This document shows, piece by piece, positions 21,488 to 28,763 of a stretch of 29,352 bases of DNA. Under the pieces are notes generated by a model. The model worked only from the letters and a program-made list of their open reading frames with translations, searched no databases and was not told the DNA's origin. The position numbers and the translations under genes are program-made. Positions within the stretch are counted from its first letter, which is position 1; the number at the start of each line of letters is the position of its first letter. This DNA is from Neisseriaceae bacterium HSC-16F19. GTDB lineage: Bacteria; Pseudomonadota; Gammaproteobacteria; Burkholderiales; Neisseriaceae. The stretch covers positions 1-29,352 of the forward strand of contig NZ_JALJZY010000024.1 of NCBI RefSeq assembly GCF_024171525.1. Direction: 5' to 3'.

Positions 21488-21550
21488 CCCACCGGCACGC
21501 TTCGGGCGTTTGGCAGTACGGCTTTTGCAGTATGCCCCCGGTGGGTTTTT
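21488..21550 (+). ncRNA. Candidate structured RNA, three-way junction with T-run
   Basis: On the plus strand CCCACCGG (21488-21495) pairs with CCGGTGGG (21538-21545) and is followed by five T. Inside are ACGC-TTCGG-GCGT (21497-21509) and GGCA(g)TAC paired with GTATGCC. The two hairpins enclosed by one stem resemble the C4-like element at 16112. A weak promoter is possible near 21475 (TATATA). No clear gene is in the 21375-21980 gap. Confidence 0.45.
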
Positions 21551-21581
21551 CTATACCGGATTTGAGCGTAGAATACGTATT

Positions 21582-21656
21582 AACGGTGTTTGTTGAACGT
21601 TGCGAGGTGCCGGCTTTTCAGCAGGGAGGCGCAACAGACAAACACCGTTTTTTTTT
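21582..21656 (+). terminator. Long rod-like hairpin with T9
   Basis: AACGGTGTTTGT (21582-21593) pairs with ACAAACACCGTT (21638-21649), and GTTGCG pairs with CGCAAC inside. Nine T follow on the plus strand. It could be a terminator or a self-standing sRNA of the plus strand. Confidence 0.6.
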
Positions 21657-21690
21657 ATGTATGGCACATTGAAACAGATACCGTGTGGGG

Positions 21691-21774
21691 GTAAAATTTC
21701 CGCGAAGGCAGCGGCGGTTCAATAACCCAGTCCTGGTAACTGGCGATATACCGTTCTTAAACGCTGCCTTTTCC
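21691..21774. repeat. Direct repeat copy A (84 bp)
   Basis: The segment repeats 21914-21998 with about 90 percent identity, including GAAGGCAGCGGCGGTTCAAT. Copy B carries the last six codons of the portal gene; copy A carries the same sequence outside any intact gene. Confidence 0.88.
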
Positions 21775-21925
21775 AGTCATCTTTCATCATGATAGAATAC
21801 AACCAAAGCCCTTGATTTGCAGGCTGGGTTAAATGCTTGGTATCCAAGCTATCCCAGAGGTACCGGATCAGGGGCTTTTTCCGTGATGTTGTTGAAACAT
21901 ACGCAGCACAGAGGTAGAATTTCAC
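21719..21925 (-). pseudogene. Remnant reading frame between direct repeats
   Basis: An open frame of 68 codons (MKFYLCAAYVSTTSRKKPLIRYLWDS...) lies between and across the repeats, and it extends back into copy B as RYIASYRDWVIEPPLPS. It has no ribosome site and no family I know. It is probably what is left of an earlier 3' cassette of the portal gene. Confidence 0.35.
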
Positions 21926-21998
21926 CGAAGGCAGCGGCGGTTCAATAACCCAGTCCCGGTAACTGGCGATATACCGTAGTTTAAACGCTGCCTTTCCC
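21914..21998. repeat. Direct repeat copy B, overlapping the portal 3' end
   Basis: This copy contains the codons for the final GKGSV and the stop of the portal. The second copy is 223 bases away (21691-21774). Confidence 0.88.
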
Positions 21999-23978
21999 TT
22001 TTTCTTCTTTCCCCTTCGCCCAAAAGCCGTGATCGTAATAGCGGCGGCCGTCGGTGTGATGCTTCACAGTAATCAACATCTTTCGCGGCTCATCCGCAAT
22101 CTTGACCGTTACCGTATATTTTTCAACCTCCAATATGTTCTTATCCCCGTCTTTAGGCGGCTCTGTTTTTAATAGGCGCGCAGTACTCAGCATTCCCGGG
22201 ATGGCCACAACAGTTTTTACCAAATCGATATTTCCATTTGCAATGGTGTGTTTAACCCCACTCATAGAAACAAATATCTTGTTGCCGGTACTGTGATTGG
22301 TAATAGGCCTGTCTTTGAACTTATCGCCAGCGAAATGCTCTCTGGCATAATTCTTGGCCTTATCCCGCAGCTCTTTCATGCTGCTCCAGCTGCCCAGCTC
22401 ATCCCCTTTAACGGAAACAACAGTCTGCTTGGCTGCTGCGGCCTCCGCTTCCTGCTTCGTTCCGCCGCTGCCAAACTGCCCGTTCTCCGCCCGGGGATGC
22501 TTGCTTTCGTCCCATTCGGCATCCTGGGCGGGTTCAGGCTTTGGGTCGGGGTCGTCCTCCGCGTCATCGTTCAGGCTGCCTGAAAAACCGTCATCCGGCA
22601 TTTCCGGCACGTCTTCCACGTCTATGCCGCTGTAACCGCTGTCCGGCTCGCTGGCCAGGCGGTTGCGCACTTCTTCGGCACTCACCACACCCGCCTGAAT
22701 ATAGGCGACATCGCGGTCGGAATCGGATTTGCGGATGGCGGCCAAATCGCTCTCGTCCATCTGTGCCAGCGGTCGGAAGTCGAAGGTAATGGCATCGTTC
22801 ACTGTACCGAACAGGTGCAGCTGTACCAGCTTCAACAGCTTGTCCAAGGGGTCGCGCAGGATGTTTTCCTGCATGGCGCGGATATAGTCGTAATACACGG
22901 CTATCTCGCCCTCGCTGCTGGCATTAAGACCGCTGGGGGTGATGCCCAAGAGTTTGACCAGGGGCGTATGGCTGGGTGCGGCCATCTGCTCCTGTGCCTG
23001 CGCCAGCAGGGTATCGAGACCGGATAAGGGCGTGTTGAACTGGAAGAATTCTTCCATGTCTTTGTCCAACAACATCAGGCCGCGGTTGTCGCGCAGGCGG
23101 TTGTACATCTCGGCCCGCAGCTGCACGCTCACATCGTCGCAGCCACCGGCCAGCACGGCGCTCATATCGGTTTTGATGCCGGAGAGCGAAAAGCTGTGCA
23201 GCAAATCGCTCACGGAATCCACGGTACGCAGCCAGCGTTCCACATAGGGCATCATCAGCTGGCTCATGCTGACGCCGCCGAAGTTGTAGGCGGCCTTGAG
23301 CATATCGGGTACGGGCCGCGCAATCAGGGTAAACAGGCGGCTGGCGTGGATTTCCTGCCCCATCACATACCATGATTTGGGTTTGTAGAAATCGGGGGCC
23401 GTGGGGTCGGTGGCGTTGTACACCGCCGGGGTACTCCACATGGGCTCAATTGAGGTCAGCCCTTTCAGGCAGCCTTTGGCGATGGTTTTTTCCGTCAACA
23501 GCAGCGGATTGGCCAGTTTGTGGCCGTCATGGCCTTTGATGTGGACGATGATTTGCCCGCGGCCGAAAAAGCCGTCGGTCTCAATGGCCTTGCGGAAAAT
23601 ATCGCGCACATTCAGGCGCTCGTAGCATTCCTCAATCGCCTTGATGGTTTCGCTGTTGTCTTCTTCGCCCACGGATTTGATTTCAATCCACTGGCGCGTC
23701 ATTTCGTTGGCGGTGGTTTCGGTCACGCTGCGGTATTCCGCAATCTGCGCCAGTTCGGCCAGGCGGGGATAACCGGCAAAGCCGGTGCCGAAAAAACAAT
23801 CAGCCCCAAAGTTTCCTAAGGGGCTGTGGTCCATGGCGATGCTGTTTTTGGGCCGCACACCGGGCGGCAGTTCGGGCGCACCCAGTCCGTATATCGGCGG
23901 ACCGGCAGGCGCATCCATACGGCTGACGGCGCGGCGCAGGGCTTTGCCGTTCAGCTTGCGTTTGTGCTTTTTGCTCAT
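21981..23978 (-). CDS. Portal protein (DUF1073) with C-terminal LPD3-like domain
   Basis: The 665-residue protein has two parts. Residues 40-440 match the DUF1073 portal family (HI1409-like): EYRSVTETTANEMTRQWIEI, KAIETDGFFGRGQIIVHI, MPYVERWLRTVDSVSDLLHSFSLSGIKTDMS, TPLVKLLGITPSGLNASSEGEIAVYYDYI. It forms the 12-subunit DNA gate. Residues 465-485 are acidic; 488-506 are the linker WDESKHPRAENGQFGSGG; 525-650 resemble the LPD3 domain of large polyvalent phage proteins (KAKNYAREHF, GNKIFVSMSGVKHTIANG). The usual portal is near 450 residues, so the extra 180 residues are a fusion. Databases may label this family as Acb1-like, which would mislead here. The start overlaps the terminase by 4 bases. 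Confidence 0.9.
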   Translation of the reverse strand: MSKKHKRKLNGKALRRAVSRMDAPAGPPIYGLGAPELPPGVRPKNSIAMDHSPLGNFGADCFFGTGFAGYPRLAELAQIAEYRSVTETTANEMTRQWIEIKSVGEEDNSETIKAIEECYERLNVRDIFRKAIETDGFFGRGQIIVHIKGHDGHKLANPLLLTEKTIAKGCLKGLTSIEPMWSTPAVYNATDPTAPDFYKPKSWYVMGQEIHASRLFTLIARPVPDMLKAAYNFGGVSMSQLMMPYVERWLRTVDSVSDLLHSFSLSGIKTDMSAVLAGGCDDVSVQLRAEMYNRLRDNRGLMLLDKDMEEFFQFNTPLSGLDTLLAQAQEQMAAPSHTPLVKLLGITPSGLNASSEGEIAVYYDYIRAMQENILRDPLDKLLKLVQLHLFGTVNDAITFDFRPLAQMDESDLAAIRKSDSDRDVAYIQAGVVSAEEVRNRLASEPDSGYSGIDVEDVPEMPDDGFSGSLNDDAEDDPDPKPEPAQDAEWDESKHPRAENGQFGSGGTKQEAEAAAAKQTVVSVKGDELGSWSSMKELRDKAKNYAREHFAGDKFKDRPITNHSTGNKIFVSMSGVKHTIANGNIDLVKTVVAIPGMLSTARLLKTEPPKDGDKNILEVEKYTVTVKIADEPRKMLITVKHHTDGRRYYDHGFWAKGKEEKGKGSV

Positions 23979-25318
23979 AGTCCGTTCAATACCTTGGGGT
24001 TGATGTTGAGGCCGCCCTGTACCGGGGCAAAGGCCATAATCAGCGCGTCTGCCCGGTTGGGGCTGGGAATGCCGCGCTTTTTCATGTCTTTCTTACTTTC
24101 GGCTTTAACCTTGCCGTTTTGGTCGTAATCCACCTGCGGACGGCTCAATTCGGCCTTGAGGTAATCCAAATCGGGCAGGCTGCCTGAAAGGCTGATCAGT
24201 TCGGTTTCGGGATAGACATCGCCATGTTTGACCGCGCGCCATGTCTTGTAAAAACGGTCGCGCACCATCCACCAGGCCTGCGCCTTGATGTTGGCAAACA
24301 TATCCTTGTTCTTCTTGCCCTCGGTGTAGAGATTGTCGGGCTTGTACACCGCGCCGCCGGCATTAAAACCGAGGGTCTGCACACGGCCGCTTTTACGCCG
24401 AAATTGCGCTTTCACACCCGCACCCACACCGATATTGTCGTAAACAATGCGGTCTATGGCTGCGTCTTGGGCATACAGATACACCTTGTCGGCGGAATAA
24501 ATCACGTCTTGGCCGCGCCATTGCTGCATATCCGACACCAGCGAACCGTGGCGCAATACCGTGGCATTGGCATCATCGCCTTCATCGGCCACGTCAAAGC
24601 CCAAAATGCGCTGTCCGGCTGCCTGAAAGCCTAATTTGATATGGGCATCCACCGCAGCTTCAATCCACACGGGCTTGATAATGGCCAGCTCGCTGTCGGC
24701 CACCGGCTCGCCTTCCCAGATATGCCGGTACAGGTCGTAATCCCGCACCTTGCAGTCTTCCATTTCCTGCCGCAGCACTTCGGGGAAGTTCGGGTTGTGG
24801 TTCCAGTTGGCTTTAATCACCACCGCGTTATGCGGCTCGTGGATGACAAAACGCTGATGGGTGGCATCGAGTATGTTTTTCGGGTTGTAGGAAATCCAGA
24901 TTTCCGAGCCGGGTGTGCGGATGGTGGGTATCAGTGTGTCCCACATATCGGCGGTAATGCTCTCCGCCTCTTCCACCCAGCACACCCCGGCGCCTTCCAG
25001 CGATTTCATTTTCTTGGGGTCGTTCTTGATGCCGAAGAAAATAAAATTGGTGCCCGTGCCTTTATGGACGATGGTCGATTTCAGAATATCGAACTCACCG
25101 GCATAGCCCAAACGCTCGATGGTATTGGCAATCAGCTTGTGCACGGAATCGCTGATACTCAGTTGCAGCTCGCGCACACACACCACCGTGGTTTTCACCC
25201 GCCGCGCCACCTCCACGGACATTTCTGCAAACGCCCATGATTTACCGCTGCCCCGGCCGCCATAAGCCACCTTGTAACGGGCAGGCTGCGCAAAGGGGCG
25301 GAAATGCTTGCTAATCAT
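23975..25318 (-). CDS. terL: Terminase large subunit
   Basis: The 447-residue protein packages DNA. From the ATG at 25318 (overlapping the TerS stop) the ATPase has Walker A GGRGSGKS (about residues 20-27) and Walker B VCWVEE (about 112-117). The RNase H-like nuclease has FDVADEGDD (Asp near 242), IVYDNIGVG (Asp near 294) and SPNRADALIMAF (Asp near 424), the three acidic positions. The length is normal for PBSX-type or Terminase_3/6 enzymes. A TTG start nine bases upstream is less likely. Confidence 0.95.
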   Translation of the reverse strand: MISKHFRPFAQPARYKVAYGGRGSGKSWAFAEMSVEVARRVKTTVVCVRELQLSISDSVHKLIANTIERLGYAGEFDILKSTIVHKGTGTNFIFFGIKNDPKKMKSLEGAGVCWVEEAESITADMWDTLIPTIRTPGSEIWISYNPKNILDATHQRFVIHEPHNAVVIKANWNHNPNFPEVLRQEMEDCKVRDYDLYRHIWEGEPVADSELAIIKPVWIEAAVDAHIKLGFQAAGQRILGFDVADEGDDANATVLRHGSLVSDMQQWRGQDVIYSADKVYLYAQDAAIDRIVYDNIGVGAGVKAQFRRKSGRVQTLGFNAGGAVYKPDNLYTEGKKNKDMFANIKAQAWWMVRDRFYKTWRAVKHGDVYPETELISLSGSLPDLDYLKAELSRPQVDYDQNGKVKAESKKDMKKRGIPSPNRADALIMAFAPVQGGLNINPKVLNGL

Positions 25319-25733
25319 CGCTTTCAAAAATACTGCTGAAAGGCCGTGCCTCTACCGCCACCGTACCGGACAATACCTGCTCCACCTTGTCGCCGTACTT
25401 CTTCGGCGCCAGCTTGGACGCCTTCCACTTGCGCGCGTCAATCTGTAACTTGGCTTTGGCCACCGATGCGGCATCCGGCTCTACCGTATCGGCAATTTCG
25501 ATAATCTGATCGGTGTAGAAGTCTGCCTGGTCTTCCCGCGCGCGGGCGTATTGGTCGGAAAAATCAGGCTTTTCGCATAACCAACTGGCTACGGTGTCAC
25601 GATGCGGCATCGTGCTGTCTTCACAAATGGCCCGTAAGCTCATACCTTCTGCAATCAGGCGGCAAATCTTATCTGCCAATTCTTGTGTGTATTTACTCGG
25701 CCGCCCGACACGGGCGGTTTTCTTCACACCCAT
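25311..25733 (-). CDS. terS: Terminase small subunit
   Basis: The 140-residue protein starts MGVKKTARVGRPSKYTQELADKICRLIAEGMSLRAICEDSTMPHRDTVASWL, which is a helix-turn-helix near residues 30-52. Then come helices (DFSDQYARAREDQADFYTDQIIEIAD) and a C-terminal tail. This is the bacteriophage terminase small subunit of the type found with this TerL. It binds the pac or cos site. GGAG lies 7 bases upstream. The in-frame extension to 25838 covers the late promoter and terminator, so it is not coding. Confidence 0.92.
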   Translation of the reverse strand: MGVKKTARVGRPSKYTQELADKICRLIAEGMSLRAICEDSTMPHRDTVASWLCEKPDFSDQYARAREDQADFYTDQIIEIADTVEPDAASVAKAKLQIDARKWKASKLAPKKYGDKVEQVLSGTVAVEARPFSSIFESDD

Positions 25734-25776
25734 ATCAAGTCTCCGAAAACACAAAAGGCCGCCCGCAGGCAGCCTG

Positions 25777-25815
25777 AAAACAAAAGGAAGAAACCGCCAT
25801 TGCGCAGTTTCTTCC
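25777..25815 (-). terminator. Terminator directly after the late promoter
   Basis: On the minus strand GGAAGAAAC and GTTTCTTCC form a 9-bp stem (25786-25815), followed by TTTTGTTTT. It begins about 7 bases after the predicted RNA start, like tR' of lambda. Only an antiterminated polymerase would reach the terminase genes. Confidence 0.8.
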
Positions 25816-25828
25816 AGAAGATAGCATA

Positions 25829-25857
25829 TTTTTATCAAAATTCCCCAGCCCCGTCAA
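25829..25857 (-). promoter_or_regulatory. Likely late promoter (PR'-like)
   Basis: On the minus strand TTGACG (25852-25857) and TAAAAA (25829-25834) are 17 bases apart. It lies between the Q-like gene and the terminase genes. The RNA start would be near 25822. Confidence 0.65.
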
Positions 25858-25938
25858 GCCCTCACCACCACACCCGCACCCACAAATTCCGGCATGGTAC
25901 AGTTAAGCCCCTATCAACCCTTATCGTGAGGAATAGTC

Positions 25939-26196
25939 ATGGCTTTAATCAAAATTGATAAGGATTCTAACGTATTATCCGCACAACAATACGTTAGAGC
26001 CACTGCCGACCATACATGCCCGTGTGGGCACCAAATATCGTTTCAAATTGACTGGCCGCAAAATGTTTCGATGAACACGCAAATATCTGTCAGCGACCTG
26101 GCTTGCCCCCGCTGCCATTCTCCCGTGGTTCTTCCTCGTGCCCACTATTTTGTTGAGGATTACCGTCTGTTGTCGAAACCGATTGAGACGAAGTAA
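25939..26196 (+). CDS. Plus-strand zinc-ribbon protein of unknown function (85 aa)
   Basis: The 85-residue protein starts MALIKIDKDSNVLSAQQYVRATADHTCPCGHQ, behind GAGGA. It has Cys27, Cys29 and His31, then Cys56 and Cys59 (CPRC), which suggests a small zinc ribbon. It is the only sizeable plus-strand gene outside the regulatory cassette. It lies opposite to the late direction, between Q-like gene and late promoter, which is a common place for a moron gene. A promoter is not clear. It overlaps a minus-strand frame (26090-26278). Confidence 0.6.
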   Translation: MALIKIDKDSNVLSAQQYVRATADHTCPCGHQISFQIDWPQNVSMNTQISVSDLACPRCHSPVVLPRAHYFVEDYRLLSKPIETK

Positions 26197-26278
26197 CGCT
26201 CTCTACCACCAAGGTATCGCAAGTAAGGGTAACCCCGCCTTTGCTTGCGACAACCGAAACAGGGCCTATCGCCTTCAT
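26090..26278 (-). CDS. Small open frame behind strong ribosome site (62 aa)
   Basis: The frame starts at ATG 26278, overlaps the Q-like stop (ATGA) and has AGGAGG 7 bases upstream. The protein (MKAIGPVSVVASKGGVTLTCDTLVVES...) ends in a low-complexity tail. It overlaps the plus-strand gene by 107 bases. Both may be expressed, or the plus-strand gene may have been inserted and the frame here may be only what remains. Confidence 0.4.
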   Translation of the reverse strand: MKAIGPVSVVASKGGVTLTCDTLVVESVTSSQSVSTTDGNPQQNSGHEEEPRENGSGGKPGR

Positions 26279-26787
26279 ACCAACACCTCCTCTTTCAAAA
26301 TAATTCCAGCCGCCACAAACTCCGGCTCCAAACGCATTACCGCATTGTCCAACAGCGCGGCCAGGCTGCCTGAAACGAGCTTACGGCTGCGGTACAGCGC
26401 CCCTTTGCTCAGGTCGGAGCGGTCCTGTATCTCCGTCTGCTTCGGCCTTCCTGTGAGCACATGCGCCACCAAGGCATCGCACAGCAGCGCATCCAGCTGC
26501 GGATGCTGTGCCGTGATACAGGCCGTCAAATCCACCACCCGCGACAGATTGGCGCCGTATTGCGCTTCCACCGCCGCCAGTTCGGCCAAGGGCAGTATGC
26601 GCTCCACCCTCGCCCGCAGCATGGCACCGTTGGCGTGCCAGTCGTGCTGCGTCATGCCGCTGCCGCCACCCGACACACCCCGGTGCAGCATCCAGCGGCA
26701 GATTTGCTGCGTGTTGTTCTGCGGCTCGATGCGCAAGCCGGCCAAGCGGTAGGCATCCCGCAATGCCTCGTCTACGTTTTGGTACAT
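26275..26787 (-). CDS. Putative late antiterminator (Q-like)
   Basis: The 170-residue protein has a helix-turn-helix-like C-terminal region at residues 116-137 (KQTEIQDRSDLSKGALYRSRKLV) and an N-terminal helical part (ILPLAELAAVEAQYGANLSRVVDL). It follows NinB, and the Q gene follows nin genes in lambdoid phages. A promoter with an immediate terminator lies downstream, which is the target of Q-type proteins. GGGGGG lies close to the start. I cannot assign the family from sequence alone; a transcription factor of another type is possible. Confidence 0.6.
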   Translation of the reverse strand: MYQNVDEALRDAYRLAGLRIEPQNNTQQICRWMLHRGVSGGGSGMTQHDWHANGAMLRARVERILPLAELAAVEAQYGANLSRVVDLTACITAQHPQLDALLCDALVAHVLTGRPKQTEIQDRSDLSKGALYRSRKLVSGSLAALLDNAVMRLEPEFVAAGIILKEEVLV

Positions 26788-27203
26788 CCATCCCCCCTTT
26801 GTTTGAAAACCACCCCGTTATCTGCCGCCCATGCGTCCACATACTCAATCAGGCTGGCCAAGCGGCGCACGCTCATCTTGGCCGTGCTCTCGCGCAGATT
26901 AATCACCTCGCCCTCAAGACCGATGGCCATTTCCGCCTGTTCGCCCGTAGCGATTTTGTGGCCGGATACAAAAACCATTTTCCACTGGTCTATACTCAGC
27001 TTGCGCCCGTTGAATGTTTTCTGCTTGGCAATATCACCCAGCATCGCGTGCAGCTTGGCATTCTGATCGTCCGTGCGCGTTTTTTCCCGCACCTCGATAC
27101 ACACTGAATCGTTACAGGCCAAAAGCTCGCCCACCCTGTCCCACGCCAGGCGCATCACATCGCGTTTGTTGTGCGCCGTCACAAAGCGTTTGAATTTATC
27201 CAC
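26772..27203 (-). CDS. ninB: NinB recombination protein
   Basis: The 143-residue protein matches NinB: REKTRTDDQNAKLHAMLGDIAKQ, FNGRKLSIDQWKMVFVSGHK, then a GLEGEVINLRESTAKMSVRRLASLIEYVDAWAADNGV end. NinB (Orf of lambda) binds single-stranded DNA and assists recombination. The GTG start at 27203 has GGGAG at the right distance; a TTG start six bases upstream does not. It overlaps NinG by 8 bases. Confidence 0.9.
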   Translation of the reverse strand: MDKFKRFVTAHNKRDVMRLAWDRVGELLACNDSVCIEVREKTRTDDQNAKLHAMLGDIAKQKTFNGRKLSIDQWKMVFVSGHKIATGEQAEMAIGLEGEVINLRESTAKMSVRRLASLIEYVDAWAADNGVVFKQRGDGCTKT

Positions 27204-27756
27204 GCTCAAGCTCCCGTGCTTTTTTGCGGTACAAGGCCGCCAGTTCGCGCAGCTCTTCCTTGCCCCACCGCTTGACCTCGTAATCCGTTTCCATTTCGAT
27301 CACACGCTTTTCACCTATGCGGTGGATCAAACCGATACGGTAGCCTCTCAAGTTTCCGCTTTCGTATAAATTGCAGCGCACGCAACCGCCATGTACGTTA
27401 TCTTCGTCAAACCGCAGCTTGCTGCTACGTCCGGCAGGCACATAATGGCAGGCTTGAAAATTATCCTTCCACGCAGCGCCGCAACTGATGCACGGCTTGC
27501 CCGCATCTCTCAAGCGGATATAGCGGTTAAACGCCGCCTGTGCCTTCTTCGTCAATTCCGGCACCGTTTCCAGCTTGCGCCGCAGCGCCAGTGTTTTCAC
27601 CCGCTCCTTGGCCTTCGCCTCCCGCTTGGCCTTCGCCGCCTGCTTTGCCCGCTGCGCCTTGGCGTATTCCGCACCACAGGCCGGAGAGCAGACAAACTGC
27701 AAAGGCCGCAGCTTCTCAAACACCACACCGCACACCTTGCACTTGCGCTTAGCCAT
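27196..27756 (-). CDS. ninG: NinG (Rap-like) recombination nuclease
   Basis: The 186-residue protein has the NinG layout. Residues 6-27 are a zinc finger (CKVC...CSPAC, Cys6, Cys9, Cys23, Cys27). Residues 30-75 are a basic Ala/Lys-rich helix. Residues 89-128 are an HNH-like core: PCISCG (Cys89, Cys92), ACHYVPAG (His104), NVHGGCVRCN (His122, Cys125, Cys128). It cuts recombination joints. The ATG at 27756 with GGAGG upstream is chosen; the extension to 27837 overlaps the previous gene. Confidence 0.92.
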   Translation of the reverse strand: MAKRKCKVCGVVFEKLRPLQFVCSPACGAEYAKAQRAKQAAKAKREAKAKERVKTLALRRKLETVPELTKKAQAAFNRYIRLRDAGKPCISCGAAWKDNFQACHYVPAGRSSKLRFDEDNVHGGCVRCNLYESGNLRGYRIGLIHRIGEKRVIEMETDYEVKRWGKEELRELAALYRKKARELERG

Positions 27757-27997
27757 GGGCCTTAGCCTCCAGCCACGCCACCCGCTTTTGTACATCGCTT
27801 GCAGGCAGCCCCGAAAATTGACCGTTACCGCACACATTGCGCCCCGGCAGCGCCTCCCACGGCAGACCTTGAGCGCATGAGGCCATACCGTGGCGTATCA
27901 TCCAGCCCGGCACACGCTCGCCCGCTTGGTTGGTTTCGGAGAATTGCCAGTGCTCGCAGTGCAGACAGGTATTAACCACGGCTGCTGCCCCAATCAA
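27749..27997 (-). CDS. Small Cys-rich phage protein (Nin-region)
   Basis: The protein has up to 82 residues. It starts at TTG (27997) or, more likely, GTG (27979, 76 residues). Cysteines at 11, 14, 41 and 56 (CLHCEHW, ASC, NVCGN) suggest zinc binding. It overlaps the DnaC-like gene and NinG. Similar small Cys-containing proteins lie between replication and Nin genes in other Neisseria and Pasteurella prophages, but I know no function. Confidence 0.7.
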   Translation of the reverse strand: MIGAAAVVNTCLHCEHWQFSETNQAGERVPGWMIRHGMASCAQGLPWEALPGRNVCGNGQFSGLPASDVQKRVAWLEAKAHG

Positions 27998-28763
27998 ACA
28001 CCAACACCTCGCCGCCGTCCTCCTTCACCCGGTCGGCAATACGATCACCCACCGCCGCCTTGAAACCGTCCGCGTCCAGATTGGAAATCAGCACCGTCGG
28101 TTTCAGGTTCTGGTAACGCTCGTTGAACACATCGAACAAGGCCCGGCTCTCCGCTTCCGTGCCGCTCTGCACGCCCACCTCGTCGATGATCAGCAAGTCA
28201 TAACCGCCGAAAGCCTCGATCACATCCGTTTCCGTGTACTCGCTCTCAAAGCTCTTGGCCTCACGCACCAAGCGGTTAATCTCCGCCACACTGGTAAAAC
28301 GCGCCACGCCGTTGCAATTGCGGATTACATGGCGGCCAATGGCGCAGGCCAAATGCGTTTTGCCCGTGCCCGCATTGCCCAGGAAGGTCATGCAGCGGCC
28401 TGAGTGACTGCCGTCGTTAAACTCCGTGGCATAGGCTTTCACCCGCTCCACGATGTAACGCTGCTGCTCGTTCTCCACCCGGTAGCCGCCCACGGTTTTT
28501 TCCCGGAAGCGCAGCGGAATACGTGAATCGCCGATCCGCTCGGCAATTTGTTTCTGATACCACTCACGCTCAGCCAACTTGCGCTTTTCCGCCTCATCCA
28601 GCTTGCGCGCCTCTTCCGCCTCAGCCGCACACTGCGGACAGCCGCGGGTAAAGCGCTTGAATACCTGCTCCGTGTAGTCGATGCCGTGCTTCTCGCAATG
28701 TTTTTCCGCCGTGGAAAGCGGCGTAAACAAATCATTCAAAACCGAACCAATGCTCTGCATCAC
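27972..28763 (-). CDS. DnaC-like helicase loader (AAA+ ATPase)
   Basis: The 263-residue protein loads the host DnaB helicase. Residues 23-45 hold a Cys/His cluster (CEKH...CPQC) that may bind zinc. The AAA+ core has Walker A GNAGTGKTH (129-137), Walker B DLLIIDE (189-195), sensor 1 LISNLD (225-230) and a box VII motif GDRIADRV with Arg241 as finger. The end is short. It overlaps the upstream replication gene by 4 bases (ATGA) and, like lambda P or phage DnaC, works next to the initiator. Confidence 0.93.
   Translation of the reverse strand: MMQSIGSVLNDLFTPLSTAEKHCEKHGIDYTEQVFKRFTRGCPQCAAEAEEARKLDEAEKRKLAEREWYQKQIAERIGDSRIPLRFREKTVGGYRVENEQQRYIVERVKAYATEFNDGSHSGRCMTFLGNAGTGKTHLACAIGRHVIRNCNGVARFTSVAEINRLVREAKSFESEYTETDVIEAFGGYDLLIIDEVGVQSGTEAESRALFDVFNERYQNLKPTVLISNLDADGFKAAVGDRIADRVKEDGGEVLVFDWGSSRG

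Larger units (their letters stand above)
197..26374. repeat. DNA uptake sequences, AGGCTGCCTGAA dialect (14 copies)
   Basis: Perfect 12-mers AGGCTGCCTGAA or their complement lie at 197-208, 3268-3279, 6083-6094, 10284-10295, 11659-11670, 15023-15034, 17094-17105, 19179-19190, 20289-20300, 20906-20917, 22573-22584, 23464-23475, 24177-24188 and 26363-26374. One-mismatch copies include 25767-25778 (AGGCAGCCTGAA) and sites near 4393 and 24619. DNA uptake sequences mark Neisseriaceae DNA for uptake by the type IV pilus. The variant is the one I associate with Simonsiella-type genomes. Several copies overlap gene ends or sit next to ribosome sites (197, 6083, 10284, 15023, 17094, 20289). Confidence 0.9.

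Noticed and set aside
21466..21672. 68-codon plus-strand frame across two hairpins
   Set aside because: It is explained by the structured elements at 21488-21550 and 21582-21656. A protein of the Ash or Icd-like kind cannot be excluded, but there is no ribosome site.
25734..25838. N-terminal extension of the terminase small subunit
   Set aside because: It overlaps the late promoter start region and terminator, and GGAG marks the start at 25733.
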